Shown here piece after piece: positions 1 through 9,119 of a stretch of 64,000 nt of DNA (the stretch's first letter is position 1; every line of letters begins with the position of its first letter). The DNA comes from Flavobacterium ichthyis (lineage in GTDB: Bacteria; Bacteroidota; Bacteroidia; Flavobacteriales; Flavobacteriaceae). A model generated the notes under the pieces. That model made no database searches. It saw only the letters and a list, made by a program, of their open reading frames with translations, and had not been told where the DNA came from. The stretch lies in NCBI RefSeq assembly GCF_009915155.1, contig NZ_JAABLM010000009.1, forward strand, positions 62,001-126,000, read 5' to 3'. The translations under genes were made by a program, and so were the position numbers.

Positions 1-2
1 GT

Positions 3-530
3 TATAAAATTTTAACGGTTGATAGTAACCGTTACGATGCCAGATATTGGTTAGAACATTTCCTTTCTGTAGATGCTTTTCAGGATGAGAATTTTATCAC
101 CAAAAAATATCTAAAATTCTGTCAAGATTTTGCCAAAGATGTTGTGCTTCCGGCCGAAGACAAAAAAGAGGAAGTAATGTTTATGAACCGTGCCGTAAAT
201 CATTTTGCCAAAAACGATGAATTTCTTGAGCAAAATTTTTTAAATGAGGTAATCGACAATCCGGATTTAATGGCTGAATTTAAAAACTATAAAGTGGACA
301 AAGGCGAAAAATACAGCATTGAAGATGTAACAAGTTTCCCAATTGCCAATGCCGCTGTTTCTGATGCGAGAAAAAAGATTAAAAACGTCATTAATTTGGA
401 CACCAATATCCAGATAAAATTAGACTTTATTAACCCTGAAAGTGCCGAAAAATTTGTAGAAAAAGGGTGGGATGAAGAAAAACAAATGTATTACTATTTA
501 GTGTATTTCAACAAAGAACAAAAATCATAA
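3..530 (+). CDS. Nucleoid-associated protein, C-terminal part (partial)
   Basis: The reading frame is open from the left edge, so the start and probably half or more of the protein lie outside the window; 175 residues are visible. The visible part (YARYWLEHFL-like segment, then VVLPAEDKKEE, and a C-terminus with YYYLVYFNKEQKS) resembles the 37-kDa nucleoid-associated protein family (YejK/NdpA) as found in flavobacteria, which binds DNA nonspecifically. The family assignment is from memory of the sequence pattern and not from a search. A strong terminator follows directly, so this is the last gene of its transcript. Confidence 0.6.
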   Translation, partial: YKILTVDSNRYDARYWLEHFLSVDAFQDENFITKKYLKFCQDFAKDVVLPAEDKKEEVMFMNRAVNHFAKNDEFLEQNFLNEVIDNPDLMAEFKNYKVDKGEKYSIEDVTSFPIANAAVSDARKKIKNVINLDTNIQIKLDFINPESAEKFVEKGWDEEKQMYYYLVYFNKEQKS

Positions 531-534
531 AAAT

Positions 535-560
535 TTCCCCGCATGTCGGGGATTTTTTTT
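535..560 (+). terminator. Rho-independent terminator
   Basis: A five-base-pair stem (CCCCG, loop CATGT, CGGGG) at 537-551 is followed by a run of eight T. It ends the transcript of the nucleoid-associated protein gene. Confidence 0.8.
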
Positions 561-587
561 GGTGATATTCGAATGAAAAACAGTAAG

Positions 588-613
588 TTGTCTTTAAATT
601 TGTAGTATCTTTG
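588..613 (+). promoter_or_regulatory. Flavobacterial promoter, short leader
   Basis: TATCTTTG at 606-613 matches the Bacteroidota -7 box TAnnTTTG exactly. A TTG at 588-590 may be the -33 element, with a shorter spacing than usual (15 bases). The start codon of the next gene is only eight bases past the box, so the mRNA leader should be at most a few bases long. Confidence 0.6.
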
Positions 614-621
614 CACCCGCT

Positions 622-2928
622 ATGAAAACAATAAATCACCACCTTTTTATTTTTTTTACTTTTTGCGGAATTTTTTCGGCAAAAGCACAATTCATTCAAG
701 TTGACGACACTTATACCCCACAACAACTTGTTGAAAATATTTTAGTTAACAGCACATGCGCTACAGTTTCAAACATTTCTGTTTTGGGCGGAAATTTTGC
801 TGATGGTTCTCAAAGTTACGGTTATTTCAACGGAAATTCCAGCGGTTTTCCTTTCACCGAAGGTATCATTTTAAGTTCAGGTCGCGCGGCTTCGGCAGTT
901 GGACCAAACAATAGTTTACTGGATGATGGCGGAGGAATGAATTGGCCTGGAGATCGAGATTTAGAAGAAGCATTAGAAATTAATAACTCTATAAATGCAA
1001 CCCTTTTAGAATTTGATTTTGTGCCGCTTGGCAATAAAATAAGTTTCCGGTACATGCTTTCTTCAGAAGAATATCACGACAATGCACCTTGCCGATACAG
1101 CGACGGATTTGCATTTTTGCTTCGCGAAGCTTCTTCATCTGTTTATCAAAATTTAGCTGTAGTTCCCGGAACTTCAATTCCAGTAAAAGTAACATCAGTT
1201 CGCCCGCAAATTGGCGGTTCTGGTGGTTGCGAAGCACGGAATGAAGAATATTTTGGAGGATTTAATGGCGCCACACATCCTACTAATTTTAATGGTCAAA
1301 CCGTTCCGATGATAGCTGAAGCCGAAGTCATCCCTGGAACTTTGTACCATATTAAATTAGTAATTGCTGACGAAGGAAACTACCGTTATGATTCGGCTAT
1401 TTTTTTAGATGGTGGAAGTTTTACCGTAGAAACCGATTTAGGCAACGACCGTTTGATTTCCAACAACAATCCTTTGTGCCAAAACGAAACTTTGCTATTA
1501 GATGCCACAAGTGCTTTTGCAACCCAATATGATTGGTATGTTGATGGGGTTTTGCAAGCGGTTCACACCCCAGATTTTTTAGTGGAAAATCCCGGAACTT
1601 ACACCGTAGAAGTGACGCTTTCAGCTGGCTGCATTTCCACAGGAGAAATTGAAATTGAATATGCTACAAATCCTACTGGAATTAACAGTACTTTGATTCA
1701 ATGTGATGCTGATAATGATGGATTTGCCGCTTTTAATTTGTTTTTAGCCGATAGTTTAATCGTGGGAAGTGATCCGGATATTATGGTACAAAACTATTAT
1801 TTTTCCGCGATTGATGCCCGAGATGGTACTACACCAATTCCCAATCCGGATAATTTTACGAATACACAAAACATTGTTTACGCCAGAATTCTCAATAATT
1901 ACGGTTGTGTTGGCGTTGCCGAATTGACGCTTGATGTTTCGAACAACATATTGACAAATCCGCCAAATATTGAAGAGTGCGACGTTGACAGTGATCCTTC
2001 GGATGGATTTTATGTTTTCGATTTAACCGAAAACGAATCTGCAATTTTAACAAATTTTCCCACTGGATCAGTCCATTATTTTACTTCGGAACAAAACGCA
2101 CTTTTGAATCAATCTGAAATCACATCGCCAGAGAATTTTGTAAATACGAATGCCTTCAGTCAAACGATTTACGCCAAATTACGCAATGGAAGTGATTGTT
2201 TCGGGATTGTTTCGTTTGAAATTATTGTGAATTCTTTTGGCGAAAGCCTAAATGACGTTACCAGAATTATTTGTTCGGGAACGCCAATTACCTTGAATGC
2301 AGGAGCTGGTTTTAGCAGTTATACTTGGAACACAACGCCACCACAAAATACGCAAACCATTACCGTGGATAATCCTGGAACCTATACGGTTACTGTTACA
2401 AATGCTAATAATTGTGAAGGCACAAAAACTTTTACCGTAACAGGTTCATCCGTTGCCACAGTGCAAAATGTGGAGATCAACGATTTTAACGGCGGAAATA
2501 ATTCGGCGACTATAATTTTAACACCAGATAGTATTGGCGATTATGTGTATAGTTTAAGTGGAAGTCCGTTTCAAACAAGTCCTGTTTTTGAGAATCTGTC
2601 TTCCGGCGAATACACTGTTTTTATTGCGGATCAAAATTTTTGCGGCACGAGTTCACATACTTTTTTTGTGATGGATTATCCCAAATTTTTCACGCCAAAT
2701 GGTGATGGTTACAACGAAATTTGGCGTATTCCATATCTTCAAACACAACCTAATGCTACCGTAAATATTTTTGACCGCTATGGAAAATTACTGTTTTCAT
2801 TTAAAGGAAACCAGCCCGGATGGGATGGCACTTTTCAGGGTAAAAATGTATTTTCAAATGATTATTGGTTTGTGATTTCGTTAGAAAACGGTCGCACAAT
2901 TAAAGGGCATTTTTCATTGATTCGATAG
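622..2928 (+). CDS. Secreted choice-of-anchor L / T9SS type B sorting domain protein
   Basis: A 768-residue exported protein. Residues 1-23 form a signal peptide ending in AKAQ. Residues about 45-260 look like the choice-of-anchor L domain (LGGNFADG, GIILSSGRA, then FRYMLSSEEYHDN and DGFAFLLRE). An Ig-like segment follows, then two repeats of about 90 residues opening with a C-D-x-D-x-D-G motif (QCDADNDGF, ECDVDSDPSDGF). The same repeat occurs in the other large secreted proteins of this window. Residues 685-768 are a T9SS type B sorting domain (YPKFFTPNGDGYNE, FDRYGKLL, GWDGTFQGK, final HFSLIR). From known biology, such proteins cross the inner membrane by Sec and the outer membrane by T9SS and end on the surface or outside. 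An adhesive role is inference. Confidence 0.85.
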   Translation: MKTINHHLFIFFTFCGIFSAKAQFIQVDDTYTPQQLVENILVNSTCATVSNISVLGGNFADGSQSYGYFNGNSSGFPFTEGIILSSGRAASAVGPNNSLLDDGGGMNWPGDRDLEEALEINNSINATLLEFDFVPLGNKISFRYMLSSEEYHDNAPCRYSDGFAFLLREASSSVYQNLAVVPGTSIPVKVTSVRPQIGGSGGCEARNEEYFGGFNGATHPTNFNGQTVPMIAEAEVIPGTLYHIKLVIADEGNYRYDSAIFLDGGSFTVETDLGNDRLISNNNPLCQNETLLLDATSAFATQYDWYVDGVLQAVHTPDFLVENPGTYTVEVTLSAGCISTGEIEIEYATNPTGINSTLIQCDADNDGFAAFNLFLADSLIVGSDPDIMVQNYYFSAIDARDGTTPIPNPDNFTNTQNIVYARILNNYGCVGVAELTLDVSNNILTNPPNIEECDVDSDPSDGFYVFDLTENESAILTNFPTGSVHYFTSEQNALLNQSEITSPENFVNTNAFSQTIYAKLRNGSDCFGIVSFEIIVNSFGESLNDVTRIICSGTPITLNAGAGFSSYTWNTTPPQNTQTITVDNPGTYTVTVTNANNCEGTKTFTVTGSSVATVQNVEINDFNGGNNSATIILTPDSIGDYVYSLSGSPFQTSPVFENLSSGEYTVFIADQNFCGTSSHTFFVMDYPKFFTPNGDGYNEIWRIPYLQTQPNATVNIFDRYGKLLFSFKGNQPGWDGTFQGKNVFSNDYWFVISLENGRTIKGHFSLIR

Positions 2929-2944
2929 TTTTTTGTTACATTTG
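2917..2944 (+). promoter_or_regulatory. Flavobacterial promoter
   Basis: TACATTTG at 2937-2944 is an exact -7 box and TTG at 2917-2919 lies 17 bases before it. It overlaps the end of the previous gene, so the second secreted protein can be transcribed independently although only 33 bases separate the two genes. Confidence 0.65.
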
Positions 2945-2961
2945 GAAATATATTTTTAGCA

Positions 2962-5700
2962 ATGAAAAATTATTTCCTCCTTGCTTTATGCTGCATTTTT
3001 GGCAATCTCGGTGTTTACGGACAAGGTGAAGCTGCAAACTGGTTTTTTGGCAATCGTGCTGGGCTTCGTTTTAATGCAGACAATTCAATTACAGTTTTGT
3101 CAACGCCGGAAAATCCTATTCAAATTGTAACCAATGAGGGTTGTAGTTCTATGAGTGACGCCTTTGGAAATTTATTGCTTTACACTGATGGTAGAACTGT
3201 TTGGGATAGAAATCACTTAGTCATGCCAAACGGAAATTTTACACTTTTGGGAGATCCTTCAAGTACGCAATCCGGAATAATTGTACCAAATCCTGTTGAT
3301 CAAAACATTTACTACGTTTTTACTGTTGACGAACCACATCATGAAAATGCTGCCGTTTATCCAAATCGCTTTTCTGGAAATTATTCCGATGGCGGAACTA
3401 TTCCAAATGACGATGATGGATTTAACAACGGATTTAATTATTCTACTGTTGATTTTTCGGTTTCGGGAAGCAATGGAAGCATTGGCGATGTAATTTCGCT
3501 CAACAATCATTTAGTGACCTATGACACCGATGCATTAGGTGAAGAAATAAAGTATAAATGTTCGGAAAAAATTACAGCGGTAAAAACTAGAAATGGCAAT
3601 GGTTATTGGGTTGTCACACATTTTGTTGATAAATTTTATGCCTTTAAAGTTGACGGAACAGGTGTAAACACAACTCCAGTAGTTACTCAAATTACACCGT
3701 TTATTCCAGTTACAGGATATCGAAGAAATGCAATTGGACAAATAAAAATTTCCCCTGACGGAAAAAAATTGGCCATTGCCCATCAACAGCAATCCACCGT
3801 TGCGGGTTCGTCAACTCCAGATGGTTTTGTGTATTTATATGATTTTGACAACCAAACCGGGATGGTTTCAAACCCTGTAATGTTGATCGATAATTTCAAT
3901 CCATATGGTATTGAATTTTCACCTCAGGGAAAAAATATTTACATTACCTCAACTGCTGGTTTACATCAAATAAATATAGAAGATTTAAGCCTACCAATTT
4001 CAATGACCATGTTACAAAATGGCAACGTTGGCGCTTCTTTACAATTAGGTCCCGATGGAAAAATATACAAAGCTAACCTTAACTCTAATAGAATTGACTT
4101 GATTAGTAATCCCGAAATCACGGGAGTTGGTTGTGATTATCAACCTAATGCAGTAAATTTAGGAACCGGAAGATCTTTATTTGGTTTACCGCCTTTTATT
4201 ACTTCGATTTTTAATTCTGCCATTACTGCCGAAAATTTTTGTTTAGGCGATATGACAAATTTTACCGTACAATCAAACGGAACCGTTGATAGCGTTATCT
4301 GGGATTTTGGCGATGGCAATACTTCCACTTCATTAAACCCTTCACATCAATATTTATCTCCCGGAAATTACACCATTTCCGTTGATCTGGTAGTAGAAGG
4401 TGTGGCAATAAATAATACCAAAAATATTATCATCTATCAACCGCCAACTGTCACCTCTGTAACGTTAGAACAATGCAGCCCTACAAATGTAGAAACTGGA
4501 ATCATTTTCCCTCTTAACAATGCTATTGAACTATTGACAGGAAGCGACAACAACTTGTCGGTTACATTTTTCAATGATGTTTTAAATGCTACCAATCTCA
4601 CTAACGCAATAAGTACACAATTTACTAATACAGCGAATCCGCAAAAAATTTATGCACGTGTAACCCACAATAATTCTGGTTGTTTTGTGATTTCAGAAGT
4701 AAATTTACAAGTCAACGTTTTCAATTATCCCACTATCGTAACCCAAAAGTGTGATGATTCCACAGAAGATGGTTTAACCAATTTTAATCTATCTGAAATT
4801 ACATTTCCAGTTCCGGGAACAGCTGTTTTTTATGCAAATTTAAGCGATGCCTTTTTGCAACAATTTCCGCTAAATACTGCTTTCACTAATACCATTACCA
4901 ACTCACAAATTATTTATGCGCAAATAAGTAGTGGAACTTCTTGCAATGCCATTTTTACAGTAGAGCTAAAAGTTTTGCCGCTTCCGCAAATTGAAAGTTC
5001 GGACGAAAAATATTTTTGTACCAACATTCCAAATTTTACGCTGCCATTACATTCTGGAATTCCTGCAAATCAGGTAGCCAATTATAGATTTGAATGGTCA
5101 ACTGGCGAAACAACTGCTTCGATAAACGCTCCCAATCCAGGAATTTATAGCGTAGAAATTTTTAACGTAAATAACTGTAGTAAAACCCGCACAATTAACG
5201 TAATTCCGTCAAATGCCGCCATTATTCAAAATATTGAAATCGAAGACTTATCTGACAATAATACTGTAACAATCATTTTAGCAAATACTAGTATTGGTGA
5301 TTATGAATACAGTTTAGATGCGCCAACAGGACCGTTCCAAGAGTCAAATATTTTTACAGATGTAGCACCAGGATTTCATACCGTTTATGTAAATGATATC
5401 AATCGTTGCGGCGTTTCGCAACAGGAAATTTCTGTAGTAAAAATCCCGAAATTTTTTACTCCAAACCAAGATGGCTTTAATGATACTTGGAATATCATTG
5501 GCGTAAACGCTGACTTTTTCTCTAACTCTAAAATTTATATTTTCGACAGATTTGGAAAACTTTTAGCAGATATTGACCCTAAAGGTCCGGGATGGAATGG
5601 CGTTATCAATGGCAGAAACCTTCCGTCAACTGATTATTGGTATTTGGTAAAATTGGACGACGGCCGTGTAATTCGAGGTCATTTTAGTTTGATTCGATAA
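2962..5700 (+). CDS. Secreted beta-propeller/PKD protein with T9SS type B sorting domain
   Basis: A 912-residue exported protein with a signal peptide in residues 1-21 (ending VYGQ). Residues about 22-420 look like a beta-propeller (GEAANWFFGNRAGLRF, then ISPDGKKLAIAHQ, FSPQGKNIYITS, LGPDGKIYKAN). Residues about 430-480 are a PKD domain (VIWDFGDGNTST, HQYLSPGNYT). Two C/D-type repeats of about 90 residues follow (from LEQCSPTN and TQKCDDSTEDG), then a YRFEWSTGETT Ig-like part. Residues about 826-912 are the type B sorting domain (IPKFFTPNQDGFND, FDRFGKLL, final HFSLIR). It is a paralogue of the preceding gene in its second half, and the pair probably arose by duplication and domain swapping. 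The ligand is unknown. Confidence 0.85.
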   Translation: MKNYFLLALCCIFGNLGVYGQGEAANWFFGNRAGLRFNADNSITVLSTPENPIQIVTNEGCSSMSDAFGNLLLYTDGRTVWDRNHLVMPNGNFTLLGDPSSTQSGIIVPNPVDQNIYYVFTVDEPHHENAAVYPNRFSGNYSDGGTIPNDDDGFNNGFNYSTVDFSVSGSNGSIGDVISLNNHLVTYDTDALGEEIKYKCSEKITAVKTRNGNGYWVVTHFVDKFYAFKVDGTGVNTTPVVTQITPFIPVTGYRRNAIGQIKISPDGKKLAIAHQQQSTVAGSSTPDGFVYLYDFDNQTGMVSNPVMLIDNFNPYGIEFSPQGKNIYITSTAGLHQINIEDLSLPISMTMLQNGNVGASLQLGPDGKIYKANLNSNRIDLISNPEITGVGCDYQPNAVNLGTGRSLFGLPPFITSIFNSAITAENFCLGDMTNFTVQSNGTVDSVIWDFGDGNTSTSLNPSHQYLSPGNYTISVDLVVEGVAINNTKNIIIYQPPTVTSVTLEQCSPTNVETGIIFPLNNAIELLTGSDNNLSVTFFNDVLNATNLTNAISTQFTNTANPQKIYARVTHNNSGCFVISEVNLQVNVFNYPTIVTQKCDDSTEDGLTNFNLSEITFPVPGTAVFYANLSDAFLQQFPLNTAFTNTITNSQIIYAQISSGTSCNAIFTVELKVLPLPQIESSDEKYFCTNIPNFTLPLHSGIPANQVANYRFEWSTGETTASINAPNPGIYSVEIFNVNNCSKTRTINVIPSNAAIIQNIEIEDLSDNNTVTIILANTSIGDYEYSLDAPTGPFQESNIFTDVAPGFHTVYVNDINRCGVSQQEISVVKIPKFFTPNQDGFNDTWNIIGVNADFFSNSKIYIFDRFGKLLADIDPKGPGWNGVINGRNLPSTDYWYLVKLDDGRVIRGHFSLIR

Positions 5701-5705
5701 AAAAA

Positions 5706-5729
5706 TTCCCCAACAAAACTGCTGGGGAA
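5706..5729. terminator. Bidirectional terminator between convergent genes
   Basis: The stem TTCCCCA (5706-5712) / TGGGGAA (5723-5729) sits between two convergent stop codons. The A run at 5701-5705 becomes a T run on the minus strand, so it serves the minus-strand rluD gene best, and the plus-strand gene more weakly. Confidence 0.75.
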
Positions 5730-5733
5730 CATT

Positions 5734-6777
5734 TTAATCTTCATCTTCTTCCATCGTGTGAGAATTGGAATAATTTCGCCACTTCTGGATACATTCTGAC
5801 ATATCTGAAGGCATTTCGGTATCAAACCGCATCATTTCTTTGGTTACAGGATGTTCAAATCCAAGCGTTTTGGCATGAAGTGCTTGTCTTGGCAAAACTT
5901 TAAAACAATTATCTACAAATTGCTTATATTTAGTAAAAGTCGTCCCTTTTAAAATTAAATTTCCACCGTAACGTTCGTCATTAAATAAAGTGTGGCCAAT
6001 GTGTTTTAGGTGAACACGTATTTGATGCGTTCTTCCAGTTTCCAATTTGCAAGAAACTAAAGTGACATACCCAAATCTTTCTAACACTTTGTAATGTGTA
6101 ACCGCGTGTTTTCCTTCGCCATCAGGCACAACTGCCATTTGCATTCTATCTTTTGCATGACGAGAAATATCTCCCACAATTGTACCTTCGTCTTGGGTAA
6201 CATTTCCCCAAACTAAAGCTACATATTCTCTTTCGGAAGTTTTTTCTTCAAATTGTTTTGCCAAATGTGACATGGCAAATTCTGTTTTGGCAACTACCAA
6301 TAATCCCGAAGTATCCTTATCAATTCTATGTACTAAACCCGGACGTTCGCTACTATTTAATGGTAAATTTTCAAAATGGAAAGCTAAGGCATTCACTAAA
6401 GTTCCGGTATAATTTCCGTGTCCGGGATGCACAACAAGTCCGGCAGGTTTGTTAATCACCAGCAAAGAATCGTCTTCAAAAACAATATCCAGCGGAATAT
6501 TTTCGGGAATAATAATATTTTCAAAAGGCGGATGTGATAATAAAACCCTTACCACATCAAACGCTTTCACTTTGTAATTTGATTTTACCGGAACATCATT
6601 TACATATATATTTCCAGCAGTTGCCGCTTGCTGAATTTTATTTCGCGTGGCATTTTCCACTAAATTCATTAAAAATTTATCAACCCGAAGTGGCGCTTGA
6701 CCTTTTGCGGCTTCAAACCGGTAATGTTCAAAAAGTTCGTCTTCTAAAGTTTCTTCTGCTAAATTGTTCGGGTTCAT
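5734..6777 (-). CDS. rluD: RluA-family 23S rRNA pseudouridine synthase (RluD-like)
   Basis: 347 residues. The enzyme converts specific uridines in 23S rRNA (helix 69 for RluD) to pseudouridine. An S4-type RNA-binding domain occupies about residues 30-95 (RVDKFLMNLVENATRNKIQ). The catalytic domain holds the family motif HRIDKDTSGLLVVAKT with the catalytic Asp, and RTHQIRVHLKHIGH further on. The length and two-domain layout fit RluD better than RluA, but RluC-like specificity cannot be excluded. The start codon overlaps the stop of the upstream PASTA gene by one base, so the two are translationally coupled. The pairing of rluD with the PASTA gene and the divergent ddl is, as I recall, common in flavobacteria. 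Confidence 0.88.
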   Translation of the reverse strand: MNPNNLAEETLEDELFEHYRFEAAKGQAPLRVDKFLMNLVENATRNKIQQAATAGNIYVNDVPVKSNYKVKAFDVVRVLLSHPPFENIIIPENIPLDIVFEDDSLLVINKPAGLVVHPGHGNYTGTLVNALAFHFENLPLNSSERPGLVHRIDKDTSGLLVVAKTEFAMSHLAKQFEEKTSEREYVALVWGNVTQDEGTIVGDISRHAKDRMQMAVVPDGEGKHAVTHYKVLERFGYVTLVSCKLETGRTHQIRVHLKHIGHTLFNDERYGGNLILKGTTFTKYKQFVDNCFKVLPRQALHAKTLGFEHPVTKEMMRFDTEMPSDMSECIQKWRNYSNSHTMEEDED

Positions 6778-7385
6778 TATTCGGTATCTTCTAATTCTTC
6801 TTGTGGAATGGTATCTTGCTGGGTTTCTTCAAAGCTTAATTTTCCGTCGCCTAAAACTAAGTCAATTACTGATGCTTTACGGATTTTTTCGCCAGGAATT
6901 AATTTTTTACCCCCCGAATGCATTTCTAAAACCATATCTTTTCCTAAATACGGTTTGTAAGTTTTTTTGCCTATTTCAAGTCCCAAAGCTTTGATAGTGG
7001 TTTCTGCCTGACGCAGAGTTTTTTCAATTAAATCTGGTACTTTTATCGTAGAAAAGTTCGAAGAATTTAATTTGATATAAATTTTTCTGCCTTCCTTTAC
7101 TTTTGCTCCCGGAAGTGGATCTTGTAAAACAACAGAGGCTTTAGGAAAATTCGGGTTATAATCAACACTGTCGAGCATTACGTACTCTAAATTTAGCTCT
7201 TCTAATTTTTCTTCAACTTGCTGTTCTGTTAGCTTACGCAAATCCGGAACATCAATTTCATTTCCATGATCCGTTGCAAAGTTGAGCCATTGCATCATTA
7301 AAAATGCCAAAATTGCAACCACAACAGCTGCTAAAAAAAGTTGTAAAAAAAATGCTTTACTCGTCAGGTATTTTCCTAAGGTCAT
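6777..7385 (-). CDS. Membrane-anchored PASTA domain protein
   Basis: 202 residues: a short cytoplasmic start, one membrane helix at about residues 14-34 (FFLQLFLAAVVVAILAFLMM), then extracytoplasmic PASTA repeats (VPDLRKLTEQQVEEKLEELNL; VPDLIEKTLRQAETTIKALGL; a less clear third). PASTA domains bind muropeptides or beta-lactams in kinases and PBPs. Here there is no kinase or transpeptidase domain, so this is a stand-alone PASTA protein, probably a peptidoglycan-binding factor, which fits its place opposite ddl. The C-terminal tail is acidic. Its own promoter lies just upstream. Confidence 0.82.
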   Translation of the reverse strand: MTLGKYLTSKAFFLQLFLAAVVVAILAFLMMQWLNFATDHGNEIDVPDLRKLTEQQVEEKLEELNLEYVMLDSVDYNPNFPKASVVLQDPLPGAKVKEGRKIYIKLNSSNFSTIKVPDLIEKTLRQAETTIKALGLEIGKKTYKPYLGKDMVLEMHSGGKKLIPGEKIRKASVIDLVLGDGKLSFEETQQDTIPQEELEDTE

Positions 7386-7404
7386 AAAAAAATGTTATTT
7401 GTTG

Positions 7405-7435
7405 CAAAGATATAAAAATATCAAAGGTTTTTCGT
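7405..7435 (-). promoter_or_regulatory. Strong flavobacterial promoter for PASTA-rluD
   Basis: Read on the minus strand, TTTG (7435-7432), a 19-base spacer and TATCTTTG (7412-7405) match the Bacteroidota consensus exactly in both boxes and spacing. The start codon follows after 19 bases. Confidence 0.8.
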
Positions 7436-7498
7436 TTCGATAATTAGTGTAATTTTGTTTTATGTTGATGGTGATTTCAGACAACAATGATTAGCATT

Positions 7499-7522
7499 AA
7501 CTTTAAACTTTAAACTTTAAAC
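7499..7522 (+). repeat. Short tandem CTTTAAA repeat
   Basis: Three direct copies of CTTTAAA at 7501-7521, immediately before the ddl start codon. The same heptamer recurs at 10210-10235. A possible -7 box for ddl, TAATTTTG, lies upstream at 7450-7457, but I see no -33 partner. Confidence 0.6.
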
Positions 7523-7528
7523 CTAAAA

Positions 7529-8515
7529 ATGAACGTAGCTGTTGTAATGGGAGGTTATTCGGACGAATCTGTGATTTCGCTTCGAAGCGGTCAACTGATT
7601 CTCAAAAATCTCGATACTCAAAAATATAAAACGTTTGCCGTACATATTTTATTGGATGGTTGGCATGTGATTGTGGGCGAAAATAAATTTGCCATTGATA
7701 AAAGCGATTTTTCTTTTGACTTAAATGGCGAAAAAATAAAATTTGACGTCATCCTAAACACCATTCACGGAACTCCAGGCGAAGACGGACATCTCCAGGC
7801 ATATTGGGAATTATTGGACATTCCTTATTCGGGATGTAGTTTTTACCAATCGGCTTTAACTTTTAATAAACGTGATACACTTTCAGTTTTATCAAAATTT
7901 GGAATTCCCAAAGCAAAATCGATTTATTTGACGAAAGGCGAAAAAGTTTCGGCAGAAAAAATTGCAACAGAATTAGGGTTACCATTTTTTGTAAAACCCA
8001 ATCAATCCGGAAGCAGTTTAGGCGTTTCGAAAGTGAACCGTATTGAAGATTTCGAAAAAGCATTAGAATTTGCATTTGCCGAAGACAACGAAATTTTGAT
8101 TGAATCGTTTTTAAATGGAACCGAAGTTTCTGTTGGCGTTTTGAAATACAAAGGCGAAACGACAGTTTTAGGTTTAACCGAAATTGTTTCGGAAAATGAT
8201 TTTTTTGATTACGAAGCCAAATATTTAGGAAAATCTGAAGAAATCACGCCAGCAAGATTAGACGAAAACACCGAGAAATTGGTTCGTGAGATGGCAAAAA
8301 AAGTGTATGATTCTTTGGCAATGAGTGGTTTTACCCGAAGTGAATTTATAATCATGGATGGCATTCCACATTTTTTAGAAATTAATACCAATCCTGGCTT
8401 GGCGCCTCAAAGTATTTTTCCGCAACAGGCTGACTATGCCAAAATCAATTTTTCGGATTTATTGGATAACGAAGTTGAACTGGCTTTAAATAGAAAAAGT
8501 TTATGGAGAAAATAG
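7529..8515 (+). CDS. ddl: D-alanine--D-alanine ligase
   Basis: 328 residues. It joins two D-alanines using ATP to make the dipeptide end of the peptidoglycan stem peptide, in the cytoplasm. The N-terminal segment VVMGGYSDESVISLRSG is the family start; HGTPGEDGHLQ, FVKPNQSGSSLGVSKV (ATP-grasp loop), and FTRSEFIIMDGIPHFLEINTNPGL (metal and substrate residues) follow in the usual order. Full length for the family. It is divergent from the PASTA/rluD pair. The next gene on the same strand is an antitoxin candidate 37 bases on. Confidence 0.93.
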   Translation: MNVAVVMGGYSDESVISLRSGQLILKNLDTQKYKTFAVHILLDGWHVIVGENKFAIDKSDFSFDLNGEKIKFDVILNTIHGTPGEDGHLQAYWELLDIPYSGCSFYQSALTFNKRDTLSVLSKFGIPKAKSIYLTKGEKVSAEKIATELGLPFFVKPNQSGSSLGVSKVNRIEDFEKALEFAFAEDNEILIESFLNGTEVSVGVLKYKGETTVLGLTEIVSENDFFDYEAKYLGKSEEITPARLDENTEKLVREMAKKVYDSLAMSGFTRSEFIIMDGIPHFLEINTNPGLAPQSIFPQQADYAKINFSDLLDNEVELALNRKSLWRK

Positions 8516-8552
8516 TTGGTAGTAATTTTCTTAACTTTACAAAAAATAGTAT

Positions 8553-8777
8553 ATGTTTGATTATAAACAATATATCGAAATAAATTCGGCAATTCGTTTC
8601 GGGAAACCAATCATCATTGGAACAAGAATTACTGTTTTTGATGTTTTGAATTGGCTTGCTAACGGAATGTCCATAACCGAAATTATCGAAGATTTTCCTG
8701 AACTAACTGAGAACCAGATCAAAGCTTGCCTTTCTTATGCGGCAGATCGTGAACATAAAATTCAGATTGCTTCGTGA
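8553..8777 (+). CDS. DUF433 family antitoxin
   Basis: 74 residues, matching DUF433: the segment AIRFGKPIIIGTRITVFDVLNWLANGMSI with the helical continuation TEIIEDFPELTENQIKACLSYAA. DUF433 proteins have a helix-turn-helix fold and often sit next to PIN-like toxins; this one overlaps the next gene by four bases (GTGA), so the pair is translationally coupled, as is usual for toxin-antitoxin modules. A weak promoter box TAACTTTA lies at 8532-8539. The antitoxin role is inferred from family and neighbour. Confidence 0.78.
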   Translation: MFDYKQYIEINSAIRFGKPIIIGTRITVFDVLNWLANGMSITEIIEDFPELTENQIKACLSYAADREHKIQIAS

Positions 8778-9115
8778 AATTACTTTTCGACCAAAATATC
8801 CCATTTCGAATTCTTTCAAAAATAAATTCAGAATTTGCAGAAGCTCAACAAGGTAGAAATCTTGGAATTGAAAACTTTTCTGATGTGGAAATTTGGAAAT
8901 TTGCGAAAGTAAATAATTATACGATTGTAACGTTCGACGCAGATTTTTTTGATTTAGCAAATTTAAAAAGACATCCGCCCAAAATTATCTGGCTTCGACT
9001 CGGGAATAGCAAAACTGATTATCTAGCGGAAGTTTTAAATTCAAAAAGTTCTATTATTAAAGAATTTATCGCTTCCAAAGAATTTGCAGAAACTGCCTGC
9101 CTCGAAATTAAATAA
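8774..9115 (+). CDS. DUF5615 PIN-like toxin
   Basis: 113 residues, starting with GTG that overlaps the antitoxin stop. The start MKLLFDQNIPFRIL and the core DVEIWKFAKVNNYTIVTFDADFF carry the acidic residues typical of the PIN-like DUF5615 (Mut7-C related) nuclease fold: the Asp in LLFDQN, the Asp in SDVEI and the Asp residues in TFDADFFD. DUF433/DUF5615 pairs are recognised as putative VapBC-like RNase modules. The catalytic acids look intact, so there is no sign of decay. Activity has not been shown from sequence alone. The essential gene coaD starts four bases downstream. Confidence 0.78.
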   Translation: MKLLFDQNIPFRILSKINSEFAEAQQGRNLGIENFSDVEIWKFAKVNNYTIVTFDADFFDLANLKRHPPKIIWLRLGNSKTDYLAEVLNSKSSIIKEFIASKEFAETACLEIK

Positions 9116-9119
9116 ATTT